This document shows, piece after piece, positions 18,008 through 26,681 of a stretch of DNA of 64,000 nt. The notes beneath the pieces are model-generated. The model made no database searches and had not been told where the DNA came from. It saw only the letters and a program-made list of their open reading frames with translations. The translations under genes and the position numbers were made by a program. This stretch comes from JADJNY01 sp046349615. Lineage in GTDB: Bacteria; Planctomycetota; UBA1135; GCA-002686595. How positions within the stretch are numbered: position 1 is the stretch's first letter; every line of letters starts with the position of its first letter. The DNA is taken from assembly GCA_046349615.1 (NCBI GenBank), contig JAXMBZ010000014.1:82878-146877 (forward strand), given 5' to 3'.

Positions 18008-19429
18008 TCAGTGGTCTCCGTTCGACTTCGGCGTGGGCGACGTACCGGGCTTCGCATCGCTCGGCTTCGTGTCCGCGGGCTTCGCATCGCTCGGCTTCGT
18101 GTCCGCGGGCTTGGCTTCACCCGGCTTCGCGTCGCTCGGCTTCGCGCCCGCCGGCGGCGGCGGCGCGGGCAGCGGCACGGCCTCGACCGTCGAGCCTTCG
18201 GGCAGCTCGTCCGCCATGTTGACGACGACGCGCTCGCCGCCCTTCAAGCCTTCGGAGAGCTCGACCTCGCTGCCGAGGTCGCGCGCGACCGTCACGCGCA
18301 CGTAGCGCAGCGCGTTCGCCTCGTCGACGACCGCGACGCGCGGACCCTCCGCGCGCACGAGCAACGCCGCGCCCGGCACGACGACCGGCACGCTCTCGCG
18401 CGCGAGTTCGAGCTCGACCTCCGCGTACGAGCCGGGCAGGAGCTCGCCCTTCTCGTTCGGGACGTCGACTTGGACCTGCAGCGTGCGCGTGCGCTCGTCG
18501 AGCGCGCCGCTCGTCCGCACGATCGTGCCGTCGAACACGCGTCCCGGGCGTTCGCGCAGCCGCACGCGCGCCGCGCGGCCGACCGCGATCCCCGCCGTCC
18601 AGCTCTGCGGCACGTCGACGAACGCGCGCAGCACGCTCGTGTCCGCGAGGTGGAAGAGCGCCTTCGCGCCCGCGCCGCCCACGTAATCGCCGACGTCGAC
18701 GCCGCGTGCCGTGACCGTGCCGCGGAACGGCGCGGTGATGCGCGCGAACTCGCGTTGACGCTCGAAGCGCTGCACTTCGGCGCGCCGACTCTGGATCGTC
18801 GCGCGGCCCGCGGTCTCCTTCGCGCGCGCGGCCTCGAAGTCGCTCTGCCGCGCGTCGAGCTCCTGCTTCGACACCGCGCCCGGCGGTTGGACGGAGCGCC
18901 AACGCTCGAGCGTGCTCTGTGCGAGCGCGAACTCGCGGGCGAGCACCTCCTGCGCCGCGCTCGCCTCGTCGAGCGACGCACGGGCTCGGTTCAGGTCCTC
19001 CTCGAGCAGAGGCACGTCGATCACCGCGAGCAGTTCGCCCGCGTCGACGCGGTCCCCGAGGTCGTGCCGCCGCTCGCGCACGTAGCCCGCGACCTGCGGC
19101 AGCAAGTCGACGCTCGCATTCGCAGCGAGCGTCGCGGGGAGTCGCAGTGTGCGCGTCGGTGCCCCGAGCTTCGCGTTCACGAACTGCACGCGCCGCGCAT
19201 TCTGCAGGAGCGCCGCGTTCGTCGACGCGACCTCCTCCGCGCGCGCGATCCGCGGCAGCGCGCCCGCGAAGACCAGCGCGCCGGTGGCGAGCACCAGCAC
19301 GATCCCAGCGACGACGGGCTTCCACGCCGGCGTGCGCCGCGCGAGGGCTTGCGCGAGCTCCGCGCGGTCGTCTTCGTCGTGCGCGTGGAACTCGACGGGC
19401 TGCGTCCGATCTTCGGGTGCGTTCTTCAT
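18008..19429 (-). CDS. RND efflux periplasmic adaptor (MFP/HlyD family)
   Basis: A 473-residue membrane-fusion protein linking the RND pump to the outer-membrane factor. Residues ~37-58 form the N-terminal membrane anchor (VVAGIVLVLATGALVFAGAL). The lipoyl/barrel halves are in LPQVAGYVRERRHDLGDRV and RITAPFRGTVTARGVDVGDYV, flanking an alpha-hairpin (~120-200). The C-terminus is unusual: a run of decapeptides of the type KPSDAKPADT (~440-468). The ATG overlaps the pump gene stop by four bases (ATGA), so pump and adaptor are translationally coupled. Confidence 0.92.
   Translation of the reverse strand: MKNAPEDRTQPVEFHAHDEDDRAELAQALARRTPAWKPVVAGIVLVLATGALVFAGALPRIARAEEVASTNAALLQNARRVQFVNAKLGAPTRTLRLPATLAANASVDLLPQVAGYVRERRHDLGDRVDAGELLAVIDVPLLEEDLNRARASLDEASAAQEVLAREFALAQSTLERWRSVQPPGAVSKQELDARQSDFEAARAKETAGRATIQSRRAEVQRFERQREFARITAPFRGTVTARGVDVGDYVGGAGAKALFHLADTSVLRAFVDVPQSWTAGIAVGRAARVRLRERPGRVFDGTIVRTSGALDERTRTLQVQVDVPNEKGELLPGSYAEVELELARESVPVVVPGAALLVRAEGPRVAVVDEANALRYVRVTVARDLGSEVELSEGLKGGERVVVNMADELPEGSTVEAVPLPAPPPPAGAKPSDAKPGEAKPADTKPSDAKPADTKPSDAKPGTSPTPKSNGDH
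18047..18106. repeat. 30-bp tandem repeat within adaptor gene
   Basis: Two exact consecutive 30-base units plus degenerate flanking copies encode the KPSDAKPADT decapeptides at the adaptor C-terminus. The unit is a multiple of three, so copy number can change without a frameshift. Confidence 0.75.
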
Positions 19430-22400
19430 GGGCCGGGAGCTTCCGCTTCGTGGTCGGGTCCGAGGTACTTGGGCGGCGCGCGCCGCAGCAGGCTGTACGC
19501 GACGGGGACGAACAGCAGCGTCGCGAGCGTCGCCGCGATCAGGCCGCCGATGACCGCGCGACCGAGCGGCGCGTTCTGCTCGCCGCCCTCGCCGAGGCCG
19601 AGCGACATCGGCAGCATGCCGACGACCATCGCGAGCGCGGTCATGACGACCGGCCGCAGACGCGTGCGCCCCGCCGCGAGCGCGGCGGTGATCGCGTCGT
19701 CGCCGAGGAGCCGCCGTCCGTTCGCGAACGTCACGAGCAGGATCGAGTTCGAGGACGCGACGCCGATGCACATGATGGCCCCCATCAGCGACGGCACGTT
19801 GAACGTCGTGCCCGTCGCGTAGAGCGCGAGCGCGATGCCGAACGCCGCGCCCGGGAGCGCGAGCAGGATGATGAACGGGTCCGTCCACGACTGGAAGTTG
19901 ACGACCATCAGCGCGTAGACGAGCAACGCCGCGAACGCGATGCCGATCAAGAGGCGCGTGAACGCGTCGTCCATGCTCTGGATCTGGCCGCGCACCTCGA
20001 CGCTCGAGCCCGGCGGGAGCGAGCTCTTCGCCTCCTCGCACGCCGCGCGCAGCGGGCCCTCGACGGAGCCGAGGTCGACGCCCTGCACCGACGCGTACAC
20101 GTCGAAGCACGGCTGCACGCTCGCGTGCGTGATGTTCACGGCCGTCGTCGTGCGCGTCATCGTCGCGAGGTCGCCGAGGAGCGCGCTCCGCCCCGTCGGC
20201 GTCGAGATCGGCGTCGTCGCGAGGTCGTCGACGGAGGCGAGCTCGAGCTGCGGCGTCTGCGACGTGATCAGGTAGTTGCGGCTCGTCGTCGGATCGACCC
20301 AGTACGCGGGCTGCACCTGCGCCGTGCCCGACAACGTCACGAGCACGTTGTTCGCGACGTCGCGCTGCGCGAGACCTTGCTCGAGCGCACGCGTGCGGTC
20401 GACGTCGAGGTGCAGACGCGGCGCGTCGACGACTTGGTGCACGTGGACGTCGACGAGTCCCGGGATCTTCGCGAGGTCGTTCGTCAGTTTCCGCGCGGCC
20501 TTGAGGTTCGCGGCGCGATCCGGCCCCGTGATCTGCACGTCGATCGGCGCGGGCAGACCGAAGTTGAGGATCTGCGTCACGATGTCCGCGGGCTGGAAGT
20601 AGAACGTGACGCCCGGGAACGCCGCGGGCAGGCGCAGGCGCAGCTTCTCGACGTAGTCCTCCGTCGTGCGCGCGTGCTCGGGCTTCAGCGACACGAGCAC
20701 TTCGCCGTCGAACGGTCCGAGGTTCGCCGTGTCGCGGAAGGCCATGTTGATGCCCTCGAAGCGACCGAAGTTGTCGAGGATCTGATCGAGGTCGGCGGGC
20801 GGGATCTCGGCGCGGAGTTCGTCCTCGACGCGCTGGAAGAGGCGCTCCGTCTCCTCGATGCGCAGGTTCGACGGCCCGCGCACGTGCAGGCGGATCTGTC
20901 CGGCGTCGACGCTCGGGAAGAAGTCGCGTCCGACGTACGGAGCGATCGCGACGCCCGCGCCCGTCACGAGCACCATCGCGACCACGACGAGGACGCGGTG
21001 ACGCAGGGACCACGCGAGCGCGCCGACGTAGCTCGACCGGAATGCGCCGAACGCGCGCTCGAACGCGTCGTGCAGGCCGCCGAAGAGCCGCGCGAGGCCG
21101 CGCCGCGGGCGACCGGCGGCGGCGAGCTCGCTCTTCAGGAAGAACTCGACGAGCACCGGCACGATCGTGCGCGAGAGCAGGTACGACGCGAACACCGCGA
21201 ACACGACCGCGAGCGCGAACGGCACGAACAGATAGCGCGGCGGGCCCTCGAGGAACACGACGGACACGAACACGATGCAGATCGCGCTCGTCGCGACGAA
21301 CGCGGGCACGGCGATCTGCTGCGCGCCGTCGAGGATCGCGCGGCGGAGCGGCTTCCCCATCGCGAGGTTGCGGTGGATGTTCTCGATCTCGACCGTCGCG
21401 TCGTCGACGAGGATTCCGACCGCGAGCGCGAGCCCGCCGAGCGTCATCACGTTCAAGCTGAGGTGCAGCGCGTCGAGCGCGAGCACGGACACGAGGATCG
21501 AGAGCGGTATGGAGGTCGCGACGACGATCGTGCTGCGCCAACTGCCGAGGAACAAGAGGATCATCAGCGCCGTCAACACACCCGCGACGATCGCTTCGTG
21601 CACGACGTTCGAGATCGAAGCCTCGACGAACACGGACTGGTCGAACAGCGTGTCGATGCGCGTCCCGGGCGGCGCGGAGGCGCGGATCGTCGGCAGGAGC
21701 GCCTTGACGCGCTCCACGACGCTCAACGTCGATGCGTCGCCGCTCTTGAGGATCGTCTGCAGCGCGCCGCGGCGTCCGTCGCGGCGCACGACGTTGTTCT
21801 GCACGCCGTAGCCGTCGCGCACGTTCGCGACGTCGCGCAGGAAGATCGTGCGCTCGCCGACGCGCTTCACCGGCACGTCGCCGATCGCGGCGATCACCTG
21901 CGGACTCGAGTTCAGCGTGACGGTGAAGTCGGTGTCGCCGACCTTCAGCGTGCCCGACGGCAGGGTCAGGTTCTGGAGGCTGATCGCGGTGTTGACGTCC
22001 TGCGCGGAGAGCCCGTGCGCCGAGAGCGAGTCCGGGTCGAGGTCGACCATGATCTGCCGCGGCTTGCCGCCGAACGGCAGCGGGAGCACGGTGCCCGGCA
22101 CGGTGACGATCTGGTTGCGGATGCCGAACTGCGCGTAGTCGGAGACCTGCGTCTCCGTGCGCGTGTCGCTCGAGAGCGAGAGCTGGAGGATCGGGACGCT
22201 CGACGCGTTGTAGCGCAGGATCAGCGGCGGCTGCGTGCCGGGCGGCATGCGGCGCAGGATCGTCTGCGAGACCGCGGTCACCTGCGCGATCGCGCCGTCG
22301 ATGTTCGTCCCGGGCTGGAAGTAGATCTTGATCAGCGCGAGCCCCGGCATCGTCTGCGACTCGACGCGCTGCAGGTTCGCGACGTTGTTCGAGATCGCGT

Positions 22401-22605
22401 ATTCGCTGAAGGTCGTGACCTGACCTTCCATCTCGGCGGGCGAGAGTCCGCCGTACGTCCACACGACGTTGACGACCGGGATGTCGACGGAAGGGAAGAT
22501 GTCCTTCGGCATCCGCCGAGCCGAGAGCACGCCGAGCACGAGCACGACGAGCGCGAGCACGGTGAACGTGTACGGACGGCGCAGAGCGAGCCGGACGATC
22601 CACAT
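19426..22605 (-). CDS. RND-family efflux pump inner-membrane subunit
   Basis: A 1059-residue AcrB/MdtB-like resistance-nodulation-division transporter. TM1 is MWIVRLALRRPYTFTVLALV; the proton-relay acidic pair is in GILVDDATVEIENI of TM4; the RND motif SIPLSILVSVLALDALHLSLNVMTLGGLALAVG is recognisable in pieces. The second half repeats the fold. The lysine of the AcrB relay (K940) is replaced by Ser in MCIGVASSNSILLVTFANG, as in a subgroup of RND proteins. It should expel hydrophobic or amphiphilic compounds using the proton gradient. It starts two bases after the tetR stop. Confidence 0.94.
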   Translation of the reverse strand: MWIVRLALRRPYTFTVLALVVLVLGVLSARRMPKDIFPSVDIPVVNVVWTYGGLSPAEMEGQVTTFSEYAISNNVANLQRVESQTMPGLALIKIYFQPGTNIDGAIAQVTAVSQTILRRMPPGTQPPLILRYNASSVPILQLSLSSDTRTETQVSDYAQFGIRNQIVTVPGTVLPLPFGGKPRQIMVDLDPDSLSAHGLSAQDVNTAISLQNLTLPSGTLKVGDTDFTVTLNSSPQVIAAIGDVPVKRVGERTIFLRDVANVRDGYGVQNNVVRRDGRRGALQTILKSGDASTLSVVERVKALLPTIRASAPPGTRIDTLFDQSVFVEASISNVVHEAIVAGVLTALMILLFLGSWRSTIVVATSIPLSILVSVLALDALHLSLNVMTLGGLALAVGILVDDATVEIENIHRNLAMGKPLRRAILDGAQQIAVPAFVATSAICIVFVSVVFLEGPPRYLFVPFALAVVFAVFASYLLSRTIVPVLVEFFLKSELAAAGRPRRGLARLFGGLHDAFERAFGAFRSSYVGALAWSLRHRVLVVVAMVLVTGAGVAIAPYVGRDFFPSVDAGQIRLHVRGPSNLRIEETERLFQRVEDELRAEIPPADLDQILDNFGRFEGINMAFRDTANLGPFDGEVLVSLKPEHARTTEDYVEKLRLRLPAAFPGVTFYFQPADIVTQILNFGLPAPIDVQITGPDRAANLKAARKLTNDLAKIPGLVDVHVHQVVDAPRLHLDVDRTRALEQGLAQRDVANNVLVTLSGTAQVQPAYWVDPTTSRNYLITSQTPQLELASVDDLATTPISTPTGRSALLGDLATMTRTTTAVNITHASVQPCFDVYASVQGVDLGSVEGPLRAACEEAKSSLPPGSSVEVRGQIQSMDDAFTRLLIGIAFAALLVYALMVVNFQSWTDPFIILLALPGAAFGIALALYATGTTFNVPSLMGAIMCIGVASSNSILLVTFANGRRLLGDDAITAALAAGRTRLRPVVMTALAMVVGMLPMSLGLGEGGEQNAPLGRAVIGGLIAATLATLLFVPVAYSLLRRAPPKYLGPDHEAEAPGP

Positions 22606-22607
22606 GG

Positions 22608-23261
22608 TCAGCGCCTCCGGGCGCGCGGAGCGCGCGCTTCTGCGGAACGGACGGCCAGGGCGTCGAACACGAGGTCGACGAGCTGGTCGCCGAGTTCGCG
22701 CGTGATCGGCTGGTGCTGGACGAGCAGGCGGAAGTAGAGCGGGCTGTAGAGCGCGTCGAGGACGAAGTCGACGTCGAGGTCGCGCGGGAGCTCTCCGCGC
22801 TCGACGCCGCGCTCGATCGCCTTGCGCGTCTCGGCGCGGCGGAGCTCGAGCCAGCGCGTCCGGAACGCCTCGAGCAGGCGCGCGTCCATCTGCGCGCACG
22901 CGAGCAGCGTGGCGAGCGCGCGCCCCGGTTTCCCGGCGAGCTCGCGCACGACGAGGCGCATCTGCTTTCGGAAGTCCGCGCGCAGGGAGCCCGTGTCCTC
23001 GAACCGGACCTGCGGCGAGATCGTCGCGAAGAAGGCGTCGACGACGAGGTCGCTCTTGCACGGCCAGCGCCGGTAGACCGTCGCCTTTCCGCAGCCCGCG
23101 CGCGCCGCGATGCCTTCGATCGTCAGGTCCGCGAAGCCGTGCTCGACGAGCAGCTCGAGCGTCGCGGCGCGGATCGAGCGGTCGCAGTCCGTGGAACGCG
23201 GCCGGCCCGCGGAGCGCGCGGGCCGGGCGGTCTTCGTCGGGTTCGAGCGGGCCGAGGGCAT
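22608..23261 (-). CDS. TetR-family transcriptional repressor of the efflux operon
   Basis: A 217-residue TetR/AcrR regulator. The N-terminal helix-turn-helix covers residues ~28-75 (ATLELLVEHGFADLTIEGIA, ARAGCGKATVYRRWPCKSDL). The C-terminal ligand domain is of the TetR_C_33-like type (FRKQMRLVVRELAGKPGRALATL). It is the first gene of the efflux operon, and its ATG lies only two bases from a 24-bp palindrome. The simplest reading is a self-repressing operon relieved by a pump substrate. Ligand identity cannot be inferred. Confidence 0.92.
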   Translation of the reverse strand: MPSARSNPTKTARPARSAGRPRSTDCDRSIRAATLELLVEHGFADLTIEGIAARAGCGKATVYRRWPCKSDLVVDAFFATISPQVRFEDTGSLRADFRKQMRLVVRELAGKPGRALATLLACAQMDARLLEAFRTRWLELRRAETRKAIERGVERGELPRDLDVDFVLDALYSPLYFRLLVQHQPITRELGDQLVDLVFDALAVRSAEARAPRARRR

Positions 23262-23262
23262 T

Positions 23263-23286
23263 TCGATACGGTACGTCTCGTATCGA
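23263..23286. promoter_or_regulatory. Palindromic TetR operator at the tetR start
   Basis: Inverted repeat with perfect 8-bp arms TCGATACG / CGTATCGA around GTACGTCT. Symmetric CGATACG..CGTATCG sequences are typical of TetR-family operators. It abuts the tetR start codon (23261), so binding would block initiation or early elongation of the whole efflux operon. Confidence 0.7.
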
Positions 23287-23643
23287 TGCGCCGCAAGTCG
23301 TGCCGCGGCCCCCCACGCGCCGACCAAGTTCGTCCTGCGTCGAGCGCGTCGAGCGCGTCCGCCGCACCCGAACCCCAGGCCGCACCCGGGCGGGCACCGA
23401 GCTCCAGACGCCCCGCTCCGACGCCCCGCCCGCGCCGTTCGTGCGCCGTTCGCCCCGCGGAGTTCGGTGCATCGGCGCGGGCCGGCGCGGTCGGAATCCG
23501 TGCGCGCGCATCGATCACGCGCCCCGGGGGCGTGCGCCCCATCGACCCCCAACGCTTCAGCACCCGACTCCGTAGGCCGTCCGTCTCGTTCGCGCGCTCT
23601 CCGCTCGCCCCGCTTCGACCCCGCACTTGGAGGATCCCGAACC
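23287..23643. other. Intergenic region between tetR and PRC-barrel gene
   Basis: 357 bases separating divergent genes. Just before the ATG at 23644 is a good ribosome-binding sequence (TTGGAGGA). Apart from the operator at its left edge I recognise nothing in it. Confidence 0.4.
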
Positions 23644-24381
23644 ATGACCCTGCGCCGCATCTCCTTGACCCTGGCCCTGCTCACCGCGCCTTCGTGGGCC
23701 GACGACCTCGACGACGTCGACGGCACGGCGCGCCTCCCGGCGCGCACGACGACGCGCTCGGACGAACTCGCGCGCAGCGGCGCGGCGATCGAGGACGTGC
23801 TCTTCCGCTCCGACGGGTCCGTCGAGAGCGTCAGCGCCGTCAGCGGCGGACCCGCGCGGAGCGTGCCCTGGAACCTCGTGCGCCTCGTGCTGCCCGACGT
23901 CGCCCTCGCCGGCGAGAGCGATGCTCCGACGCGCGTCGACGTGGAGCCTCGCCCGCTGACGCGCGCGGTGGAGCGCGGCGACGCACCCCACCCGAACGAC
24001 CTCGTCTCGCTGCGGTCGCTGACGGGGCTCCCGGTTACGGACGGTCACGGCGATGCGCTCGGTCTGGTGCGCGGTGCGCTGCTCTCGCTCCCGGCCGGAC
24101 AGGCCCCCGCGCTCGTCGTCGAACTGCAGCCGCAGGACGGCAGCGCTCCGCGCGCGGTCGCCGTGCCGTGGTCGATGCTCGACGTGGTCGACGCCGCCCG
24201 CTCCGGCGTCGCGCACGTCGCGAGCGAGGACGCCCGCTGGCTGCGGGCCGCACCCGCGATCGACGCGGAGGAGCGCGCGCTCGAGGCCGGCGGAGCGCCG
24301 CGTGCAGCGCACTTCAGCCCGCGTCTCGACAGCAACGAAACGCCCGATCCGCTGTTCGACGCCTGGAGCGATCCGCGCTGA
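23644..24381 (+). CDS. Exported PRC-barrel domain protein
   Basis: A 245-residue protein with a signal peptide (residues 1-~19, RISLTLALLTAPSWA) and two stretches of PRC-barrel character. These are ~45-85 (IEDVLFRSDGSVESVSAV...VPWNLVRLVL) and ~120-185 (NDLVSLRSLTGLPVTDGHGD, then VAVPWSMLDVV). PRC barrels occur in RimM, in photosynthetic reaction-centre H subunits and in many exported stress proteins of unknown role. A TTGGAGGA ribosome site fixes the start. It is not obviously co-transcribed with neighbours. Function unknown; an envelope role is likely. Confidence 0.75.
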   Translation: MTLRRISLTLALLTAPSWADDLDDVDGTARLPARTTTRSDELARSGAAIEDVLFRSDGSVESVSAVSGGPARSVPWNLVRLVLPDVALAGESDAPTRVDVEPRPLTRAVERGDAPHPNDLVSLRSLTGLPVTDGHGDALGLVRGALLSLPAGQAPALVVELQPQDGSAPRAVAVPWSMLDVVDAARSGVAHVASEDARWLRAAPAIDAEERALEAGGAPRAAHFSPRLDSNETPDPLFDAWSDPR

Positions 24382-24708
24382 ACCCCTGCGTTCGAACGTG
24401 CGCGCGCTGCGCGCCCCTTGTCCCACCCGGCCGGGGCGTCCCGACCGACACCCCTCCACGCCGCTCGGGATGCGGACGACGGCTCGCGCGATGAGGTCGT
24501 GAAGAAGCGCAGCCCACCCGCCTGACGCGCGGGCTCAGCGCGTTCGGGTCCGCTCGCGGCGCGTGCTGGGCACACCCGATCTCCGCCGCGCACCGAGGGA
24601 GCAACGTCCCGAGCCCCTCGCGAGGCCGCACCTTCGGCATCTTCGTGCCGGCGCCGCCCGACGCGCCCTGCGCGCGCCCCACGTTCCTTCGCGGACGCGA
24701 AGCCGAGG
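24382..24708. other. Intergenic region between convergent genes, with hairpin
   Basis: 327 bases between convergent stops. Near the right end a perfect 7-bp inverted repeat CTTCGCG-GA-CGCGAAG (24687-24702) lies just after the stop of the minus-strand anti-sigma gene and may terminate it. No gene is recognised in the rest. Confidence 0.45.
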
Positions 24709-25173
24709 TCAAGGCGCGTCGGAAGGCTCCCGAGCGACCTCCACCTCGATGCGGTTCCTTCCCTCTTCCCGCCGATAGCGCATCGCGCGCGTGCTGAGAC
24801 GGACCATTCGGAGCCCGAGACCGCCGATTCTCGCGTCGGCGATCGACCGGGCCCTCGGTGGTTCCGGTTGCCGAGTCGGATCGAAAGCGCGCCCGTCGTC
24901 GAGCAGGACGACGACCACGCACTCGGGACGCAACTCGACCTCGAGCACGAGTTCTCCCCGCTGTCCGGGATGGAAGCCGTGGCGGAGGACGTTGCCCGCG
25001 AGTTCCTCGATCACGAGATCGACCGCGTAGCGCACCTCCTCGTCGACGCCCTCCGCTGCCAGGAGGGATCGCACGCGTGCGCGCGCCGAATCGACGCGAG
25101 CCAGCTCGTTCGGGAGTGCGAAGACCCACGAATCGCGGCCCCGCGGTCCCGTCGGATCTCCGCCGGCTTCCAT
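24709..25173 (-). CDS. RsbW-like anti-sigma serine kinase (HATPase)
   Basis: A 154-residue GHKL-type ATPase of the RsbW/SpoIIAB class. N-box DLVIEELAGNVLRHGF, G1-box LLDDGRAFDP and G2-like GGLGLRMVRL are present. These proteins bind a sigma factor or other partner and phosphorylate an STAS antagonist. The start at 25173 is the ATG before EAGGDPTGPRGRDSW. It is the last of three same-strand genes: RsbU-like phosphatase, STAS antagonist, kinase. No sigma factor gene is adjacent, so the controlled target must lie elsewhere or be a non-sigma effector. Confidence 0.88.
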   Translation of the reverse strand: MEAGGDPTGPRGRDSWVFALPNELARVDSARARVRSLLAAEGVDEEVRYAVDLVIEELAGNVLRHGFHPGQRGELVLEVELRPECVVVVLLDDGRAFDPTRQPEPPRARSIADARIGGLGLRMVRLSTRAMRYRREEGRNRIEVEVAREPSDAP

Positions 25174-25184
25174 CGTCACCCGCC

Positions 25185-25523
25185 TCAGCCGTCGAGCAGC
25201 GTTCGAGCCTCGTCGGGGCTCCCCACGACGGGAATGAGCTCGTCGATCGAGGAGTGGCGCAACGCCTGGTCGACGAGTGGGCGCGGAGCGACGAGGACGA
25301 GCTTGCGACCGCGTCGGTTCAAGAGCTTCGCGAGCCCGATCAGGAGCCGGATGCCGAGCGAGGTGAGGAAGGTCACGTCGGAGAGGTCCAGAACTCCGTG
25401 CCCCCCGCGCGCGAGGATGGCGTTGAGCCGCGTTTCGATGCGATCGACCCCCGTCGTGTCCAGCGCACCCTTGAGGGCGATGCGCGTGAGTTCGGGGCTT
25501 TCCTCCAGGATCTCGAAGTCCAT
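25185..25523 (-). CDS. STAS-domain anti-sigma factor antagonist (RsbV/SpoIIAA-like)
   Basis: A 112-residue single STAS domain. The conserved phosphorylatable serine is in DLSDVTFLTSLGIRLLIG (the SLG motif). In partner switching the dephosphorylated form captures the kinase and frees its target, and phosphorylation by the downstream RsbW-like kinase inactivates it. Gene order and 11-21-base gaps place it in one operon with the phosphatase (25545) and the kinase (24709). Confidence 0.9.
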   Translation of the reverse strand: MDFEILEESPELTRIALKGALDTTGVDRIETRLNAILARGGHGVLDLSDVTFLTSLGIRLLIGLAKLLNRRGRKLVLVAPRPLVDQALRHSSIDELIPVVGSPDEARTLLDG

Positions 25524-25544
25524 GTGATGCGCGAAAGGGTCGGT

Positions 25545-26681
25545 TCAGGGGTCTCCCGCCGCGGTCAGCTCCATCGCGAGCAGGGTGAAGTCGTCTTCGA
25601 GGAACGACCCGCGCGTCCGCGCGAGCGTCGCTTCGTACAGGCCGCGCAGCTCGTTCGGAGTGCGGCGGCCGCGCGCGGCGAGGAGTTCGCGCTCGAAGTC
25701 CTCGAGTCCGCGCGGCGTCCCGGTTCGATCGGTGAGCTCGAACACGCCGTCGCTGAGGAAATAGGCTCGATCGCCGGGGAGGAGCCGGGTCTCGGCGGCG
25801 GCGAAGGTCCGTCCCTCGAACGAGCCGATCGGAGGATTCCGCGTCGCGAGTCGCTCTCGAAGCGCCCCATCCGCGCCGACGACGAGGATCGGGGGATGTC
25901 CCGCCGTCGCGTACCGCAACGTGCGCGTCGCGCGGTCGAGGACGGCATAGGCGATCGTGAAGTACATGCCTCCGTGCGACTCCATCGAGAACGCGTCGTT
26001 CAGGCACGAGAGCACGCTGGACGGGTCGGTCGGCTCGATCCCCGGAAGCGTCCACGCGCGGAGCGTGTGCAGCACGGCGGCCGCGTGCATGGCTGAATCG
26101 ACGCCGTGTCCGCACACGTCGAGGACGTAGAAGGCATGCCGACCTCCTCCCAGGTCCGCATGCCCGTAGCCGTCGCCGCCGAGGAGCGAACTCGGGACGT
26201 GGATCGCTTCCGTCCGCAGATCGTCGAATGCGAGCGCCGGCGGGAACATCGCTGCGACGTAGGCGCGCGCCCGCTCGAACTCCTGCGCGATCGCATTCTC
26301 TCGCTCGACTTCGGCCTCGCCCAGATACTCCAAACGCAGGAGATGGCGGCCGAGTCGCAGAGAAGCGCCCTCGCGCAGCTCTCCACGGGGCTCGATTCGC
26401 ACGCCGTCGACGTACGTCCCGTTGGTCGATCCGAGGTCGCGCACGAAGACACGCGCTCCCTCCATCTGCACTTCGCAGTGCGTGCGCGACACGTCCGCGT
26501 CGGCGAGATGAAACGGGCGCGAGGCCTCCCGTCCGAGTACGACGGGCGTCGTCGTCACTGGAAGCGCGCGCATTCGCGTCGCCCCGCGCACGACGACGAG
26601 GTGCGGCAGCGCAATCGCCCGCAGGAACTCGCTCGGAGCCGCGGCGACGGTTCGCCCGGGATCGAAGTTCTCGCTCGTCAT
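25545..26681 (-). CDS. FHA domain + PP2C-type (SpoIIE/RsbU) phosphatase
   Basis: A 378-residue protein. An FHA phosphothreonine-binding domain occupies ~30-115 (VLGREASRPFHL, SRTHCEVQMEG, DLGSTNGTYVDGVRI). A short helical linker leads to a SpoIIE/PP2C_2 phosphatase domain (~165-375). Metal-binding aspartates are in LLGGDGYG, VLDVCGHGVDSAMHAAAVL, YFLSDGVFEL and LEDDFTLLAMEL. It should dephosphorylate the STAS protein encoded downstream. The FHA input suggests control by Ser/Thr kinase signalling, possibly by Hanks-type kinases such as that encoded at 28625. Confidence 0.92.
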   Translation of the reverse strand: MTSENFDPGRTVAAAPSEFLRAIALPHLVVVRGATRMRALPVTTTPVVLGREASRPFHLADADVSRTHCEVQMEGARVFVRDLGSTNGTYVDGVRIEPRGELREGASLRLGRHLLRLEYLGEAEVERENAIAQEFERARAYVAAMFPPALAFDDLRTEAIHVPSSLLGGDGYGHADLGGGRHAFYVLDVCGHGVDSAMHAAAVLHTLRAWTLPGIEPTDPSSVLSCLNDAFSMESHGGMYFTIAYAVLDRATRTLRYATAGHPPILVVGADGALRERLATRNPPIGSFEGRTFAAAETRLLPGDRAYFLSDGVFELTDRTGTPRGLEDFERELLAARGRRTPNELRGLYEATLARTRGSFLEDDFTLLAMELTAAGDP

